From Tabrizicola sp. TH137 (lineage in GTDB: Bacteria > Pseudomonadota > Alphaproteobacteria > Rhodobacterales > Rhodobacteraceae), in the NCBI RefSeq assembly GCF_002855575.1, contig NZ_PKRQ01000001.1, forward strand, positions 992,001 to 1,056,000: a stretch of 64,000 nt of DNA. Direction: 5' to 3'. The notes under the pieces were generated by a model. The model made no database searches, was not told the origin of the DNA, and was given only the letters and a program-made list of their open reading frames with translations. The translations under genes were made by a program, and so were the position numbers. Of this stretch, positions 1 to 8,900 are shown in pieces. Every line of letters begins with the position of its first letter. Within the stretch, counting starts at the first letter, position 1.

Positions 1-1
1 C

Positions 2-2578
2 GTCTCGGTCACCATCGGCGACCGCAGTCAGACCACCACGGTCGGCAGCGATGGCACATGGTCGGCCACCTTCCCTGCCACCGGCCTGCCCGCCGACGGC
101 ACCCACACCGCCACCGCCACCTTCACCGGCGCCGACAGCCAGACCCTCTCCGGCCCGGCCTTCGTCATCGACATGACCCGCCCCCCGCTGGAGGCGACCG
201 ATGGAACCCAGGCCACCGGCGATGTCGTGAATCGTCTCGAACATGGCCAAGGCATCACCCTCTCGGGCACGACAGAGCCGGGCGCGACAGTCCGCATCAC
301 CATCGGCACCACCACCCGCGACGCCACCGTCGCGGATGACGGCACCTGGACCGTCACCTTCACGGGGGCCGACGTGCCGGGCGGCGACCGCAGCACCGAC
401 ATCACCCTCACCGCGACCGATACCCTCGGCAACACCACCACCCGAACCGAGGTTCTGGTCCTCGACACCATCGACCCGCCCCTCGCCCTGCGCCCGATGG
501 CCAGCGACGACACGGTCAACCGCGCCGAGGCGCAGTCGGATCTCGTGATCGGCGGCACCGCCGCCCCCAACAGCACCGTCACCATCACGATCGAAGGGCT
601 GGGCGATCCCGTCACCCGCATCGCCGATGCCTCCGGCAACTGGTCGCTGCCCTTGCCCGCCGGCAGTTTCCCGCCTGGCCTCGACAGCCGCAGCGTGACC
701 GTCACCACCAGCGATGCCGCAGGCAACACCACCACGCTCAGCCGCGACCTGCGGATCGACACAGAGCTTGGCCTCGCCTTCGATCCCGCCCCCATCGCGC
801 AAGACAACATCGTCAACCTTGCGGAATCGCAGGGCCAGATCACCCTCACCGGCACCGCCGACCCCGATACGACCGGCATCACCCTCCTTCTCGGTGGCAC
901 GGGCCGCGCCGCCACCCTGGCCGGCGACGGCACCTGGTCGCTCACGCTCCCGGCCGACAGCTTCGCCGCGCTGGGCGACAGCGCGACCCTCACCCTCACC
1001 TCGCGCGATGCGGCGGGCAACATCGCCACCGCCACCCGCAGCGTGAAGATCGACCTCGCCAGCACCCTCACCGTCGAAGCCACACCCGTCGGCACCGACA
1101 GCCTGCTTTCCGGCCCCGAAGCCGCCGCAGGCGTCACCCTCGACGGCACGGCCGAGGCCGGATCGCAGATCTTCCTGTCCCTGAACGGCACCGCCCACGG
1201 CCCCGTCACGGCAGATGCACAGGGCCTCTGGTCCTACAGCTTCACCACCGCCGACCTCGCCACCCTCACGGCGCAGACCGGCGGCACGATCACCGCCTAT
1301 GCCATCGACCTGGCCGGGAACCGCAGCGACACCATCACCCGCAGCTTCGTGCTGGATACCGGCGTGGACGGCTTCGCCTTCGCCGCCCCCGATCTGACCG
1401 GAACCATCGCCGATGGCCCCCGGGATGCCTCCGTTCTGAACGCTGTCGAACGCGATCAGGGCCTCGTCCTGCAAGGCACCGTCGAACCCGGCTCCTCCCT
1501 CCGCATCCAGATCGGCGACTGGTCCACCACCCTTCCCGGAACCGCCACCCAATCCGGCACCTGGACGCTCACCGTCCCCGCCAATGCCCTGCCGCAGGGC
1601 GCCGCGGCCACCGCGACGATCATCGCCACCGCGACCGATCCCAACGGCAACATCTCGGCCCCGATCAGCCGCACCATCGCCATCGACACCACCGTAACCG
1701 GCTTCGAAGCCACCGCCATCCGCCTCGGCACCGGCGGCGACGGCATCCTCAATGCCGCCGAACATGCGCGCGGCCTGCCGGTTTCCGGCCTCGCCGAACC
1801 CGGTGCCACCGTGCAGGTCACCGTCAACGGCCACAGCCGCAGCGCCATCGCAGGCGAAACCGGCGCCTGGTCCGTCACCTTCGCCGCCAGCCAGATCCCC
1901 ACTGGCGAAATCGACTCCCTCCCCGTCCGCGTCACCGTCACCGACACGGCCGGAAACGTCCTCGGCCCCTACGACCTGTCCGTCGGCATTGATACCATTG
2001 CCCCCGACACGCCGACCGTGATCGAAACCCAGGATGTCGCCGGGGCGATGCGCGGCTTCACCACCCTGACCAGCGAAGACAGCTACCTCTTCCACCGCGT
2101 CGATGCGACCGGCGCCCCCGTCGCGCTTCAGGCGACCGAACAGCGCAATGCCGAACCGGGCGAAGATCTGTTCCGCTTCACCAACGGCCAGACGGTCCCC
2201 GATGGCAGCTATCTGGTCATCAACACCACCGATCCCGCCGGGAACGAGGCCAACACCCTCTTCATCAAGAACACGGCCACCGGGGCGGAAGTGGATCTAA
2301 ACCGCGAGGGGCTCGCCGCCTTCGATCTTTCGGCGATCGACCTCACCCGCGCCCCGGATGCCAGCCTGACGATCACGGAAGAACAGCTCCTCGCCCTCAC
2401 CGGCCCCGACCGGACCCTTGTCATCAAGGGCGAGGCGACAGATCACGTCACCCTTGCCGATGTCACGAGCGTCCAGGCCAACCAGACGATCAACGGCACG
2501 GTCTATGACATCTACACCCTCGGCACCTCGGGCGCACAGATCCTGCTCGAGGATGACATCTCCCGCAGCGTGACCTAG
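2..2578 (+). CDS. Ig-like repeat surface protein exported by type I secretion (5' end outside window)
   Basis: The reading frame is open from the first bases of the window, so the N-terminus is missing. The visible 858 residues are about six complete Ig-like repeats of roughly 95-110 residues plus a partial first one. Each carries a motif like N-x-x-E-x-x-x-G-(I/L/V)-x-L-x-G-T, then a D/G-T-W strand, then a G-N-T/I-x-T strand ending in I-D-T. The last ~190 residues differ: a linker domain, then an acidic hydrophobic tail (LTITEEQLLALTG, later VYDIYTLGTSG) resembling the C-terminal secretion regions of large BapA/LapA-like adhesins. No RTX nonapeptides are visible. The exporter genes follow directly, so this is probably their substrate. 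An adhesion or biofilm role is inferred from the family. Confidence 0.85.
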   Translation, partial: VSVTIGDRSQTTTVGSDGTWSATFPATGLPADGTHTATATFTGADSQTLSGPAFVIDMTRPPLEATDGTQATGDVVNRLEHGQGITLSGTTEPGATVRITIGTTTRDATVADDGTWTVTFTGADVPGGDRSTDITLTATDTLGNTTTRTEVLVLDTIDPPLALRPMASDDTVNRAEAQSDLVIGGTAAPNSTVTITIEGLGDPVTRIADASGNWSLPLPAGSFPPGLDSRSVTVTTSDAAGNTTTLSRDLRIDTELGLAFDPAPIAQDNIVNLAESQGQITLTGTADPDTTGITLLLGGTGRAATLAGDGTWSLTLPADSFAALGDSATLTLTSRDAAGNIATATRSVKIDLASTLTVEATPVGTDSLLSGPEAAAGVTLDGTAEAGSQIFLSLNGTAHGPVTADAQGLWSYSFTTADLATLTAQTGGTITAYAIDLAGNRSDTITRSFVLDTGVDGFAFAAPDLTGTIADGPRDASVLNAVERDQGLVLQGTVEPGSSLRIQIGDWSTTLPGTATQSGTWTLTVPANALPQGAAATATIIATATDPNGNISAPISRTIAIDTTVTGFEATAIRLGTGGDGILNAAEHARGLPVSGLAEPGATVQVTVNGHSRSAIAGETGAWSVTFAASQIPTGEIDSLPVRVTVTDTAGNVLGPYDLSVGIDTIAPDTPTVIETQDVAGAMRGFTTLTSEDSYLFHRVDATGAPVALQATEQRNAEPGEDLFRFTNGQTVPDGSYLVINTTDPAGNEANTLFIKNTATGAEVDLNREGLAAFDLSAIDLTRAPDASLTITEEQLLALTGPDRTLVIKGEATDHVTLADVTSVQANQTINGTVYDIYTLGTSGAQILLEDDISRSVT

Positions 2579-2588
2579 GGGCGGCGCC

Positions 2589-3935
2589 ATGCAGCCTGCC
2601 CCCCTTCCTTCCAGATCGGCCAGGGCAGCCCGTCTTCGCCCCGAAGGGGCGCTTCTGGCCGTTGCGGTGCTGCTTTCGGGCTGTTCGGGCGGGTTGCAGC
2701 CGCCCGCCAGGCTGGCTTTCGCGCCGGGAACCCCTCCCGCCGCCCTTCATCAGGGCCAGCGCCTCTCCCCCGAAGGCAGCACCGCCTCTCCCGTCATCGC
2801 CGATCTCGCCGCCCGCCGCTCCATCCTGCCGCCGGACGGCGCCTTCGCCCGCATTGCCGCCGCCACCCATGCCGCAGCCCCGCAGGTCGAGGCGGCAGAG
2901 CTTGGCCTCGCCCGCCTGCGCGCCGAGGCCGCCGCCCGCAACGGCTGGCCCACGATCACCCCCAGCCTCTCGCTCGATGGCATCGCGGGCCTCACCGCTC
3001 GGCTCCTGCTGGACCAGCCCCTTCTCGACAATGGCCGCCGCGCCGCCGAACGCGCCCGCGCCAGGGCCGAGCTTGATCTCGCCGCCGTCACCCTCTCCAC
3101 CCGCCAGAACGCCCGCGCCTTCGACGCCATCGCCCTCTATCTCGATGCCGAACGCGCCCGCCATCAGGCCACCATCGCCGAAACCGCCAGCACCCGCCTG
3201 GCCGAGTTTCACCGCATCGTCACCGCCCGCATCGCAGGCGGCCTGTCCGACCGGACCGAAGAACAGATCATCGCCCAGACCATGGCCGAAATGCAGGCCA
3301 CGCTTGCCGCCGATCATCAGGCCCGTACCCAGGCGCTGGCCGATCTCGCGGTGCAAACAGGCTCTAACATGGCCGAAACCCTGTCTGGCCTCGATCCCCT
3401 GCCACCACTTCCCCCCGCCGACGCGCTCGCCATCCTCCGCCAGCAGGCCGAAGGCACCCGCCGCCTGGCCGAGGCGTGGATCGCCCGCGCAGGCGCTCTT
3501 CCCGGCCTCTCCGCCACGGCCACCGCGACCGATGACGCCATCACCCCCGGCCTTGCCCTGGGGGGCGTCACCCTCGGTCTCGGCAGCCCGGCCACCCTGG
3601 CCGCCGCCGCCGCCACCCCCGATCTCGTCGCCCGCCAGACGCAAGAGGCCCGCCGCGCCGCCCTCCGCGCCCGCACCGAAGCCGAGGGCCGCATCGCCAC
3701 CCTCCGCATCCGGCAGGCGCAGGGGGCCGAAGTCCTGCGCCAGACCCGCGCCAATCTGGACCTCTATGCCGAACAGTACCGCATCGGGCGGCGCAGCCTG
3801 ACCGACCTCACCGCCCAGACCGCCGCCGCCGCGCGGCTGGAACGCGATCAGGCCGCGCTGGCCTATGACATCGCCCGCCTCGAACTGGAAATCGCCCGCG
3901 ATGCCGGGCTCCTCCTCGATGGGGCGCGGCTGTGA
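2589..3935 (+). CDS. TolC-family outer membrane efflux protein of the type I secretion operon
   Basis: This 448-residue protein should form the outer-membrane channel of the exporter. It starts 10 bp after the repeat protein's stop codon. The N-terminus has a hydrophobic stretch ending in a lipobox-like L-S-G-C near residues 29-32, so it may be a lipoprotein, as several TolC homologues are. The remainder is alanine- and arginine-rich, with long helical segments in two halves (for example around 95-230 and 340-440) typical of the TolC coiled-coil barrel. Its stop overlaps the GTG start of the ABC gene (GTGA), implying translational coupling. Within the Lap-type naming scheme it corresponds to LapE, but a specific symbol is not assigned. 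Confidence 0.85.
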   Translation: MQPAPLPSRSARAARLRPEGALLAVAVLLSGCSGGLQPPARLAFAPGTPPAALHQGQRLSPEGSTASPVIADLAARRSILPPDGAFARIAAATHAAAPQVEAAELGLARLRAEAAARNGWPTITPSLSLDGIAGLTARLLLDQPLLDNGRRAAERARARAELDLAAVTLSTRQNARAFDAIALYLDAERARHQATIAETASTRLAEFHRIVTARIAGGLSDRTEEQIIAQTMAEMQATLAADHQARTQALADLAVQTGSNMAETLSGLDPLPPLPPADALAILRQQAEGTRRLAEAWIARAGALPGLSATATATDDAITPGLALGGVTLGLGSPATLAAAAATPDLVARQTQEARRAALRARTEAEGRIATLRIRQAQGAEVLRQTRANLDLYAEQYRIGRRSLTDLTAQTAAAARLERDQAALAYDIARLELEIARDAGLLLDGARL

Positions 3936-6130
3936 CGGAACCGGCGGCGCAGCCGCGCGTCCTCGCCTTCGACCTGCACCCCGCCCGCGCCGCTCCGCAG
4001 GCGACACCCCCCTTCACCCCGGCCCCGCCTGCCGCACCCAGCGCGCTCCGCGCCCGCGCCGAACTCGCCGCCGTGCTCTCGGCCCGGCTCGGCGGCCGCC
4101 TCCTGCCCTCCGACCTGCTCGACCACCTCGCCGCCCTCGGTGCGCCCGAACGCCCCGGCCTTGACCATTTCTCCGCCGCCTTCCGCCGCGCGGGCTATTC
4201 CGTCGCCCTCGACCACGACCCCGACCTCGCCACCCTTCCCGCCCTGGCCGAGATGCAGACCGGCCAGCTCCTCCTCATCCTGTCGCGCCATGATGATCGG
4301 ATCACGATCTACGATCCCACCACCCCCGACCGCAGCGCCGATATCCCGCTTGCAGACTTCACCCCCCATTTCGCTGGCTGGCTCCTCCGCGTCCGCCTCC
4401 CCTTTGCCGAGGTCGCCGCCCGCCATGCCGAACCCGGCGAAGAACCGCATTGGTTCTGGTCCGAATTCCGCCACCACCGCCGCGCCTTCGCCGAAGTGGC
4501 CGCCGCCTCGCTTACCGCCAATCTTCTGGCCACCGCCGTCGCCCTCTACGCGCTCCAGATCTACGACCGCGTCATCCCCAACCAGTCCGAACCCACGCTC
4601 TGGGTCCTCACCCTTGGCGCGCTTCTCGCCATCGCCTTCGACGCCGCCCTCCGCATCGCCCGCGCCGCGCTGATGGACAACGCCGGTCGCCGCATCGAAA
4701 CCGCCGTGCAGGACAGGCTGATGACCCGCCTCCTGCACCTGCGCCCGGCCCCCGGGCAACGCCAGCCCAGCCAGATCTTCGCCGCCATGCGCGACTTCGG
4801 CTCGGTGCGCGAGTTTTTCACCGCCGCCACCATCGGCACGCTGGCCGATCTGCCTTTCCTCGTCATCTTCCTCGCCCTCGTGGCGATGATCGGCGGCAAC
4901 CTCGTCTGGGTCCTCATCCTCGGCGGCCTCCTGATGATCGTCCCCGGCCTGCTTTTGCAAAGGCGGATGATCGCGCTCACGCAGGCGGGGCAGGGGGCCA
5001 ATACCCGCGCCGCCCGCCTGCTGTTCGAGGCGGTCTTCGAACAGGAAACCGTCACCACCCTGCGCGGGCAGGACCGCTTCACCCGCCTCTGGAACGAACT
5101 CGTCACCCTCTCTGCCCTGCGCGCCTCGGACCAACGCCACCTGACAACGCTCCTCTCCGCCTGGGCGCAAGGCGTGCAACAGGCCACCGGCATCGCCGCC
5201 ATCCTCATCGGCACCTACCTCGTCTTCGCGGGCAGCTTCACCGTGGGCACCATCATCGCCGTCTCGCTCCTCACCGCCCGCACCCTCGGCCCCCTCTCGC
5301 AACTCTCCGCCACCCTCGCCCGCTGGTCGCAGGTCCGCACCGCGCTCGCCGCCCTCGACGCCATCGCCACCGCGCCCCAGACCGAAGACCCCGCCCGCCG
5401 CTACCTGCGCCGCGAAACCCTGTCGGGCCGCATCGACCTGCGCGACCTCACCTTCCGCTACAGCCCCGACACCGCCCCCGTCCTCGACATCCCCGCCCTC
5501 GCCATCCCGGCAGGCCAGCACGCGGCCATCCTCGGCGCCAACGGATCGGGCAAATCCACCCTCCTGCGTTGTATTGCAGGCCTTGCAGACCCCACGCAGG
5601 GCCGCATCCAGATCGACGGCGCCGACATGGGCCAGATCCACCCCCGCGACCTGCGCCGCAACATCGGCTATCTGGGGCAGGAGGTGCGGCTCTTCTCCGG
5701 CACCCTGCGCGAAAACCTCGTCCTTTCGGACCTCGAACCCGATGATGACCGCCTCCTCGCCGCGCTCGATTTCGCGGGGCTGGGAAATTTCCTGCGCGGC
5801 CATCCCCGCGGCCTCGATCTCGAAATCCGCGAAATGGGCGAAGGCCTCTCCTTCGGGCAGCGGCAATCCATCGGCTGGGCCCGCCTCTGGCTGCAAGACC
5901 CCCGCATCGTCCTTCTCGACGAACCCACCGCCGCGCTGGACCAGACGCTGGAATCCACCCTCGTCTCGCGCCTCGGCCCCTGGCTGCACGGGCGCACCGC
6001 GCTGATCGCCACGCACCGCCTGCCCATCCTCGGCCTCACCTCCCGCACGCTGATCCTGCAGAACGGCCGCCTCGCCGTGGATGGCCCGCGCGAGGCCGTC
6101 CTCGCCCATCTCGCCCGGGCCACCGCATGA
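3932..6130 (+). CDS. Type I secretion ABC transporter, permease/ATPase (LapB-like)
   Basis: A 732-residue inner-membrane exporter with GTG start. Residues ~35-160 look like the C39-peptidase-like domain of LapB/HlyB exporters. No catalytic Q-x-x-x-C-G motif is seen, so this domain probably binds substrate rather than cleaving it. A six-helix permease region follows at about 190-470. The nucleotide-binding domain contains Walker A GANGSGKST (~533-541), signature LSFGQRQ, Walker B RIVLLDEPT (~660) and the H-loop IATHR. The preceding and following genes overlap by 4 bp each, so the three exporter genes form one operon with the Ig-like substrate. It powers one-step export across both membranes. 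Confidence 0.9.
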   Translation: MTEPAAQPRVLAFDLHPARAAPQATPPFTPAPPAAPSALRARAELAAVLSARLGGRLLPSDLLDHLAALGAPERPGLDHFSAAFRRAGYSVALDHDPDLATLPALAEMQTGQLLLILSRHDDRITIYDPTTPDRSADIPLADFTPHFAGWLLRVRLPFAEVAARHAEPGEEPHWFWSEFRHHRRAFAEVAAASLTANLLATAVALYALQIYDRVIPNQSEPTLWVLTLGALLAIAFDAALRIARAALMDNAGRRIETAVQDRLMTRLLHLRPAPGQRQPSQIFAAMRDFGSVREFFTAATIGTLADLPFLVIFLALVAMIGGNLVWVLILGGLLMIVPGLLLQRRMIALTQAGQGANTRAARLLFEAVFEQETVTTLRGQDRFTRLWNELVTLSALRASDQRHLTTLLSAWAQGVQQATGIAAILIGTYLVFAGSFTVGTIIAVSLLTARTLGPLSQLSATLARWSQVRTALAALDAIATAPQTEDPARRYLRRETLSGRIDLRDLTFRYSPDTAPVLDIPALAIPAGQHAAILGANGSGKSTLLRCIAGLADPTQGRIQIDGADMGQIHPRDLRRNIGYLGQEVRLFSGTLRENLVLSDLEPDDDRLLAALDFAGLGNFLRGHPRGLDLEIREMGEGLSFGQRQSIGWARLWLQDPRIVLLDEPTAALDQTLESTLVSRLGPWLHGRTALIATHRLPILGLTSRTLILQNGRLAVDGPREAVLAHLARATA

Positions 6131-7302
6131 CGCTCGCCACCTTCGACCCGCCGCTCGAAACCCGCGCCCGCATGCCCTCGCGCATCGTCCGGCTCATCGC
6201 CGCCACCGTCGCCGCCTTCCTTCTCTGGGCCGCCTTCGCCTGGGTCGAGGAAATCGTCCGCGCCCCCGGCCAGATCGTCCCCTCCTCGCGCCCGCAGATC
6301 ATCCAGAACCTCGAAGGCGGCATCCTCGCCGCGCTCCACGTCGCCGAAGGCGACACGGTCGCCGCAGGCCAGACCCTCGCCCAGCTTCACGGCACCCAAT
6401 ACCAGGCGGCCGTCGATGACCTGACCGACCAGATCGCCGCCCTCGACATCCGCCGCCTGCGGCTGGAGGCCGAGATGGCCGGACAGACCCGTTTCACCGC
6501 CCCGCCCGACCTTGCCGCCCGCGTTCCCGATATCCTCGCCTCCGAACAGGCCCTGCTCTCTGCCCGCCTCTCCGACCTCACCTCGCGCCGCGCCGGGGCG
6601 CAGGCCGTTCTGGAACAGGCTCTGGAAGAGGAAGACATGATCCGCCGCATGGCCGATCAGGGCCTTGCCCCCGAAATCGAACGCACCCGCGCCGAAAAGG
6701 CCCGCGCCGATGCACAGTCGCGTCTCGACGACCTCACGACCGAAGCCCGCCTTCAACGCGCCGATGATTACGCCGCCACCCAGGCCGAACTCGCCTCGCT
6801 GCGCCAGCGCCTCCGCCTCTCGCAAGACCAACTCGCCCGCACCACGCTCACCGCGCCTATGCGCGGGGTCGTGAACCGCATCGCCGTCACCACCATCGGC
6901 GGCGTCGTCCGGCCCGGCGAGGAAATCCTTCAGATCATCCCGCTCGATACGGGCCTCTTCATCGAGGCGCGCGTCCGCCCCGCCGACATCGCCACCCTCC
7001 GCGAAGGCCAGCGCGCCACGGTCAAGCTCTCCGCCTATGATTACACGATCTACGGCACCCTGCCCGCCACGGTGACCTTCGTCTCGGCCGACACCTTCCG
7101 CGATGAAACCACGCGCGAGGCCGAACCGCATTACCGCGTCACCCTGCGGGTGGACCTGTCGGAACTGACCGAACGCCAGCACTCCCTCGCCATCCGCCCC
7201 GGCATGCAGGCGGAGGTAGAGTTTCAGACGGGGGGAAAAACCATCCTGCGCTACCTGACCCGCCCCCTCTGGCGCGGGTCCGAGGCTTTGCGCGAACGCT
7301 GA
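6127..7302 (+). CDS. HlyD-family periplasmic adaptor of the type I secretion system
   Basis: This 391-residue membrane fusion protein links the ABC exporter to the TolC-like channel. Its ATG overlaps the ABC stop codon (ATGA). One transmembrane helix lies at about residues 18-37. It is followed by the biotinyl-lipoyl-like half motif (QNLEGGILAALHVAEGD), a long coiled-coil hairpin (~90-245), the second lipoyl half (TAPMRGVVN) and a C-terminal beta-barrel region. Length and architecture match LapC/HlyD proteins. It is the last gene of the secretion operon. The converging next gene ends only 3 bp away. Confidence 0.9.
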   Translation: MTLATFDPPLETRARMPSRIVRLIAATVAAFLLWAAFAWVEEIVRAPGQIVPSSRPQIIQNLEGGILAALHVAEGDTVAAGQTLAQLHGTQYQAAVDDLTDQIAALDIRRLRLEAEMAGQTRFTAPPDLAARVPDILASEQALLSARLSDLTSRRAGAQAVLEQALEEEDMIRRMADQGLAPEIERTRAEKARADAQSRLDDLTTEARLQRADDYAATQAELASLRQRLRLSQDQLARTTLTAPMRGVVNRIAVTTIGGVVRPGEEILQIIPLDTGLFIEARVRPADIATLREGQRATVKLSAYDYTIYGTLPATVTFVSADTFRDETTREAEPHYRVTLRVDLSELTERQHSLAIRPGMQAEVEFQTGGKTILRYLTRPLWRGSEALRER

Positions 7303-7305
7303 CCC

Positions 7306-7917
7306 TTACGCCACCGCCGCCTGCTTCGCCCGGTGCCGCATCACCAGCGCCCCGATCCCCAGCGCCGACAGCATCAAGGGCAGCGTGCCACCGATGGGGA
7401 CGGGAGTTACCTCGGGCTCCGCAGCGCCAGCAAGGCGGAAAGCGCCCGTCGACTGGTTCTGCGTGAAAGGGCCGAAGGTCGAACTTACGAAAACTGGTAT
7501 GGCGCCTTGTGGAAATCCAAGTCCCGTGATTACGCCCTCATCCTGCCCGTTGAACGGTGCTTGCGGAAAAGCGTTCTTGTAACGCTTCAGGACAAAACTA
7601 AAGCTAAGTGGGTTCAATGGTTCTGTTGGTGCCAGCCAGTTGAACTTGAAGCTAATGGTCGAAGCATCCACACCAAATGCATAAGATGCAGAGACGTAGG
7701 TGTCATTTACGTACATGAGCGCTTCAGAAGCCGAAAGCGCTTGGTTGTAGCCGCTCGGCAAACTGTCCAACGGCCCCGTCTGGAAAAAGAAGCTGTTGTA
7801 CGCCCCAGACTGAATACCGCCCACTGGCCCCGTCAGCGTCGGCCCATCGACCGTCGCCCCATGCGCTCCTGTCGCCAGCAACATTGCTGCCGCAACTGCC
7901 CTCAATATCTTTATCAT
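7306..7917 (-). CDS. Secreted protein with PEP-CTERM/VPLPA-like C-terminal sorting signal
   Basis: The start is placed at 7917 because a GAGGA-type ribosome binding site lies just upstream and the protein then begins with a signal peptide (KILRAVAAAMLLATG). An in-frame ATG at 7983 lacks this. The 203-residue product ends with a short proline motif (VTPVPIGGT), a hydrophobic helix (LPLMLSALGIGALV) and a basic tail (MRHRAKQ). That is the tripartite layout of exosortase-recognised PEP-CTERM/VPLPA-CTERM proteins. The middle is not recognised. Base composition in the middle of the gene is visibly lower in GC than its neighbours. No exosortase gene is in the window. Function is unknown beyond probable surface display. 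Confidence 0.65.
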   Translation of the reverse strand: MIKILRAVAAAMLLATGAHGATVDGPTLTGPVGGIQSGAYNSFFFQTGPLDSLPSGYNQALSASEALMYVNDTYVSASYAFGVDASTISFKFNWLAPTEPLNPLSFSFVLKRYKNAFPQAPFNGQDEGVITGLGFPQGAIPVFVSSTFGPFTQNQSTGAFRLAGAAEPEVTPVPIGGTLPLMLSALGIGALVMRHRAKQAAVA

Positions 7918-8016
7918 TTTGTCCTCGTTGGCCCTTCCCCCGCAATCAGCATGACAGAGGGAAATCCAATCGCGCAACATCAATTAAGGTGAATTACGTA
8001 ATCTGGGCGCACAAAA

Positions 8017-8032
8017 TGGGGGATATCCCCCA
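8017..8032. promoter_or_regulatory. Perfect 16-bp palindrome in intergenic region
   Basis: TGGGGGATATCCCCCA reads the same on both strands. It lies 100 bp upstream of the PEP-CTERM-like gene and downstream of the permease pair. Its symmetry fits a dimeric regulator operator. Two smaller palindromes (ATTACGTAAT at 7993-8002 and TGCGAC-GCA-GTCGCA at 8046-8060) flank it. No regulator is identified. Confidence 0.35.
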
Positions 8033-8071
8033 AACTCCGTAATGATGCGACGCAGTCGCAGTTCCCACATG

Positions 8072-8092
8072 TTTTCCACAGGTTTATCCACA
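8072..8092 (+). promoter_or_regulatory. Pair of DnaA-box-like sites
   Basis: TTTTCCACA (8072-8080, one mismatch) and TTATCCACA (8084-8092, perfect DnaA box) lie in the same orientation, three bases apart. A further partial match (TTCCCACA) lies at 8062-8069. The tight spacing suggests cooperative DnaA binding, either regulatory or a DnaA reservoir. This is inference from the motif alone. Confidence 0.35.
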
Positions 8093-8108
8093 GCCTGCGC
8101 GGGAAAGA

Positions 8109-8900
8109 TCACGCCCGCATCGTGAACCCCCGCGCAATGTGATTGCGGACGAACCAGATCATTCCCACTCCGGGAATCAGCGACACCACCGTCATCGCCA
8201 TCACCAGCCCGATATCCGTCTGAAAGGTGAACAGCGCGTTGATCGCCATGGTGATCGGCTTGCCCGCCGTCACCGTCAGGATGCGGGCAAAGACCACCTC
8301 GACCCAGGAAAACACGAAACAGAAAAAGGCCGCCACCCCGATGCCCGGCGCAATCGCCGGGATCAGCCGCTTCACCATGAAACCCGGCAGGGAATGGCCG
8401 TCCAGAAAGGCCGTCTCGTCAAACTCCCGCGGCACGGCGCGGATGAAACTCTCCAGAATCCAGATCGCAATCGGCAGGTTGAACAGGCAATGCACCAGCG
8501 CAATCCCCACCGGCCGGTTCACCAGCCCCACCTGCGCGAACAGGATGAAGATCGGCAGCGACAAAACCACCGGCGGCGTCACCCGGAAGGCCATCATCAG
8601 GAACAGGAAATGCCGGTCCCCCACGAACCGGTATCGCGCCAGGGCATAGGCCGCAGGCAACCCCGCCACGATGCACAGCGCGACGTTCAGCAGCACATAG
8701 GTCAGGGAATTGGCAATGGATTCCACCAGAACCGGATCGGCCGCGATGTTGCGATAGTTGATCAGGCTCCATTGCCCCTCCACCATCCCCTCGCGCGGCA
8801 GGGTGGACATGAAGGACAGCGCAAAGGTCTGCACCAGCGGCAGCAGGATAAAGACCGCCAGCCCACCAAAGACCGCCCCCCGCAGCAGCACGGCCCTCAT
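8109..8900 (-). CDS. Carbohydrate/polyol ABC transporter permease (MalG/GlpQ-like)
   Basis: A 263-residue inner-membrane permease with about six transmembrane helices. The coupling-helix EAA-type segment (EFDETAFLDGHSLPGF, ~163-178) contacts the ATPase in this family. The overall pattern, ending in a short VRNHIARGFTMRA tail, resembles the second permease of glycerol-type importers (GlpQ) and other MalG proteins. Its ATG overlaps the stop of the upstream permease gene, so both form one heterodimeric channel. No binding protein or ATPase gene is adjacent on either side, so the substrate and the energising subunit cannot be read from context. Confidence 0.8.
   Translation of the reverse strand: MRAVLLRGAVFGGLAVFILLPLVQTFALSFMSTLPREGMVEGQWSLINYRNIAADPVLVESIANSLTYVLLNVALCIVAGLPAAYALARYRFVGDRHFLFLMMAFRVTPPVVLSLPIFILFAQVGLVNRPVGIALVHCLFNLPIAIWILESFIRAVPREFDETAFLDGHSLPGFMVKRLIPAIAPGIGVAAFFCFVFSWVEVVFARILTVTAGKPITMAINALFTFQTDIGLVMAMTVVSLIPGVGMIWFVRNHIARGFTMRA

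Noticed and set aside
3863-6109. Very long open frame antisense to the secretion ABC gene
   Set aside because: It is a compositional shadow in high-GC DNA: low-complexity G/A/E/R-rich translation, no family motifs, fully covered by a motif-rich real gene on the other strand.
7333-7992. 219-codon plus-strand frame over the PEP-CTERM-like gene
   Set aside because: No ribosome binding site or recognisable domain. The minus strand has a signal peptide, a good ribosome binding site and a sorting tail.
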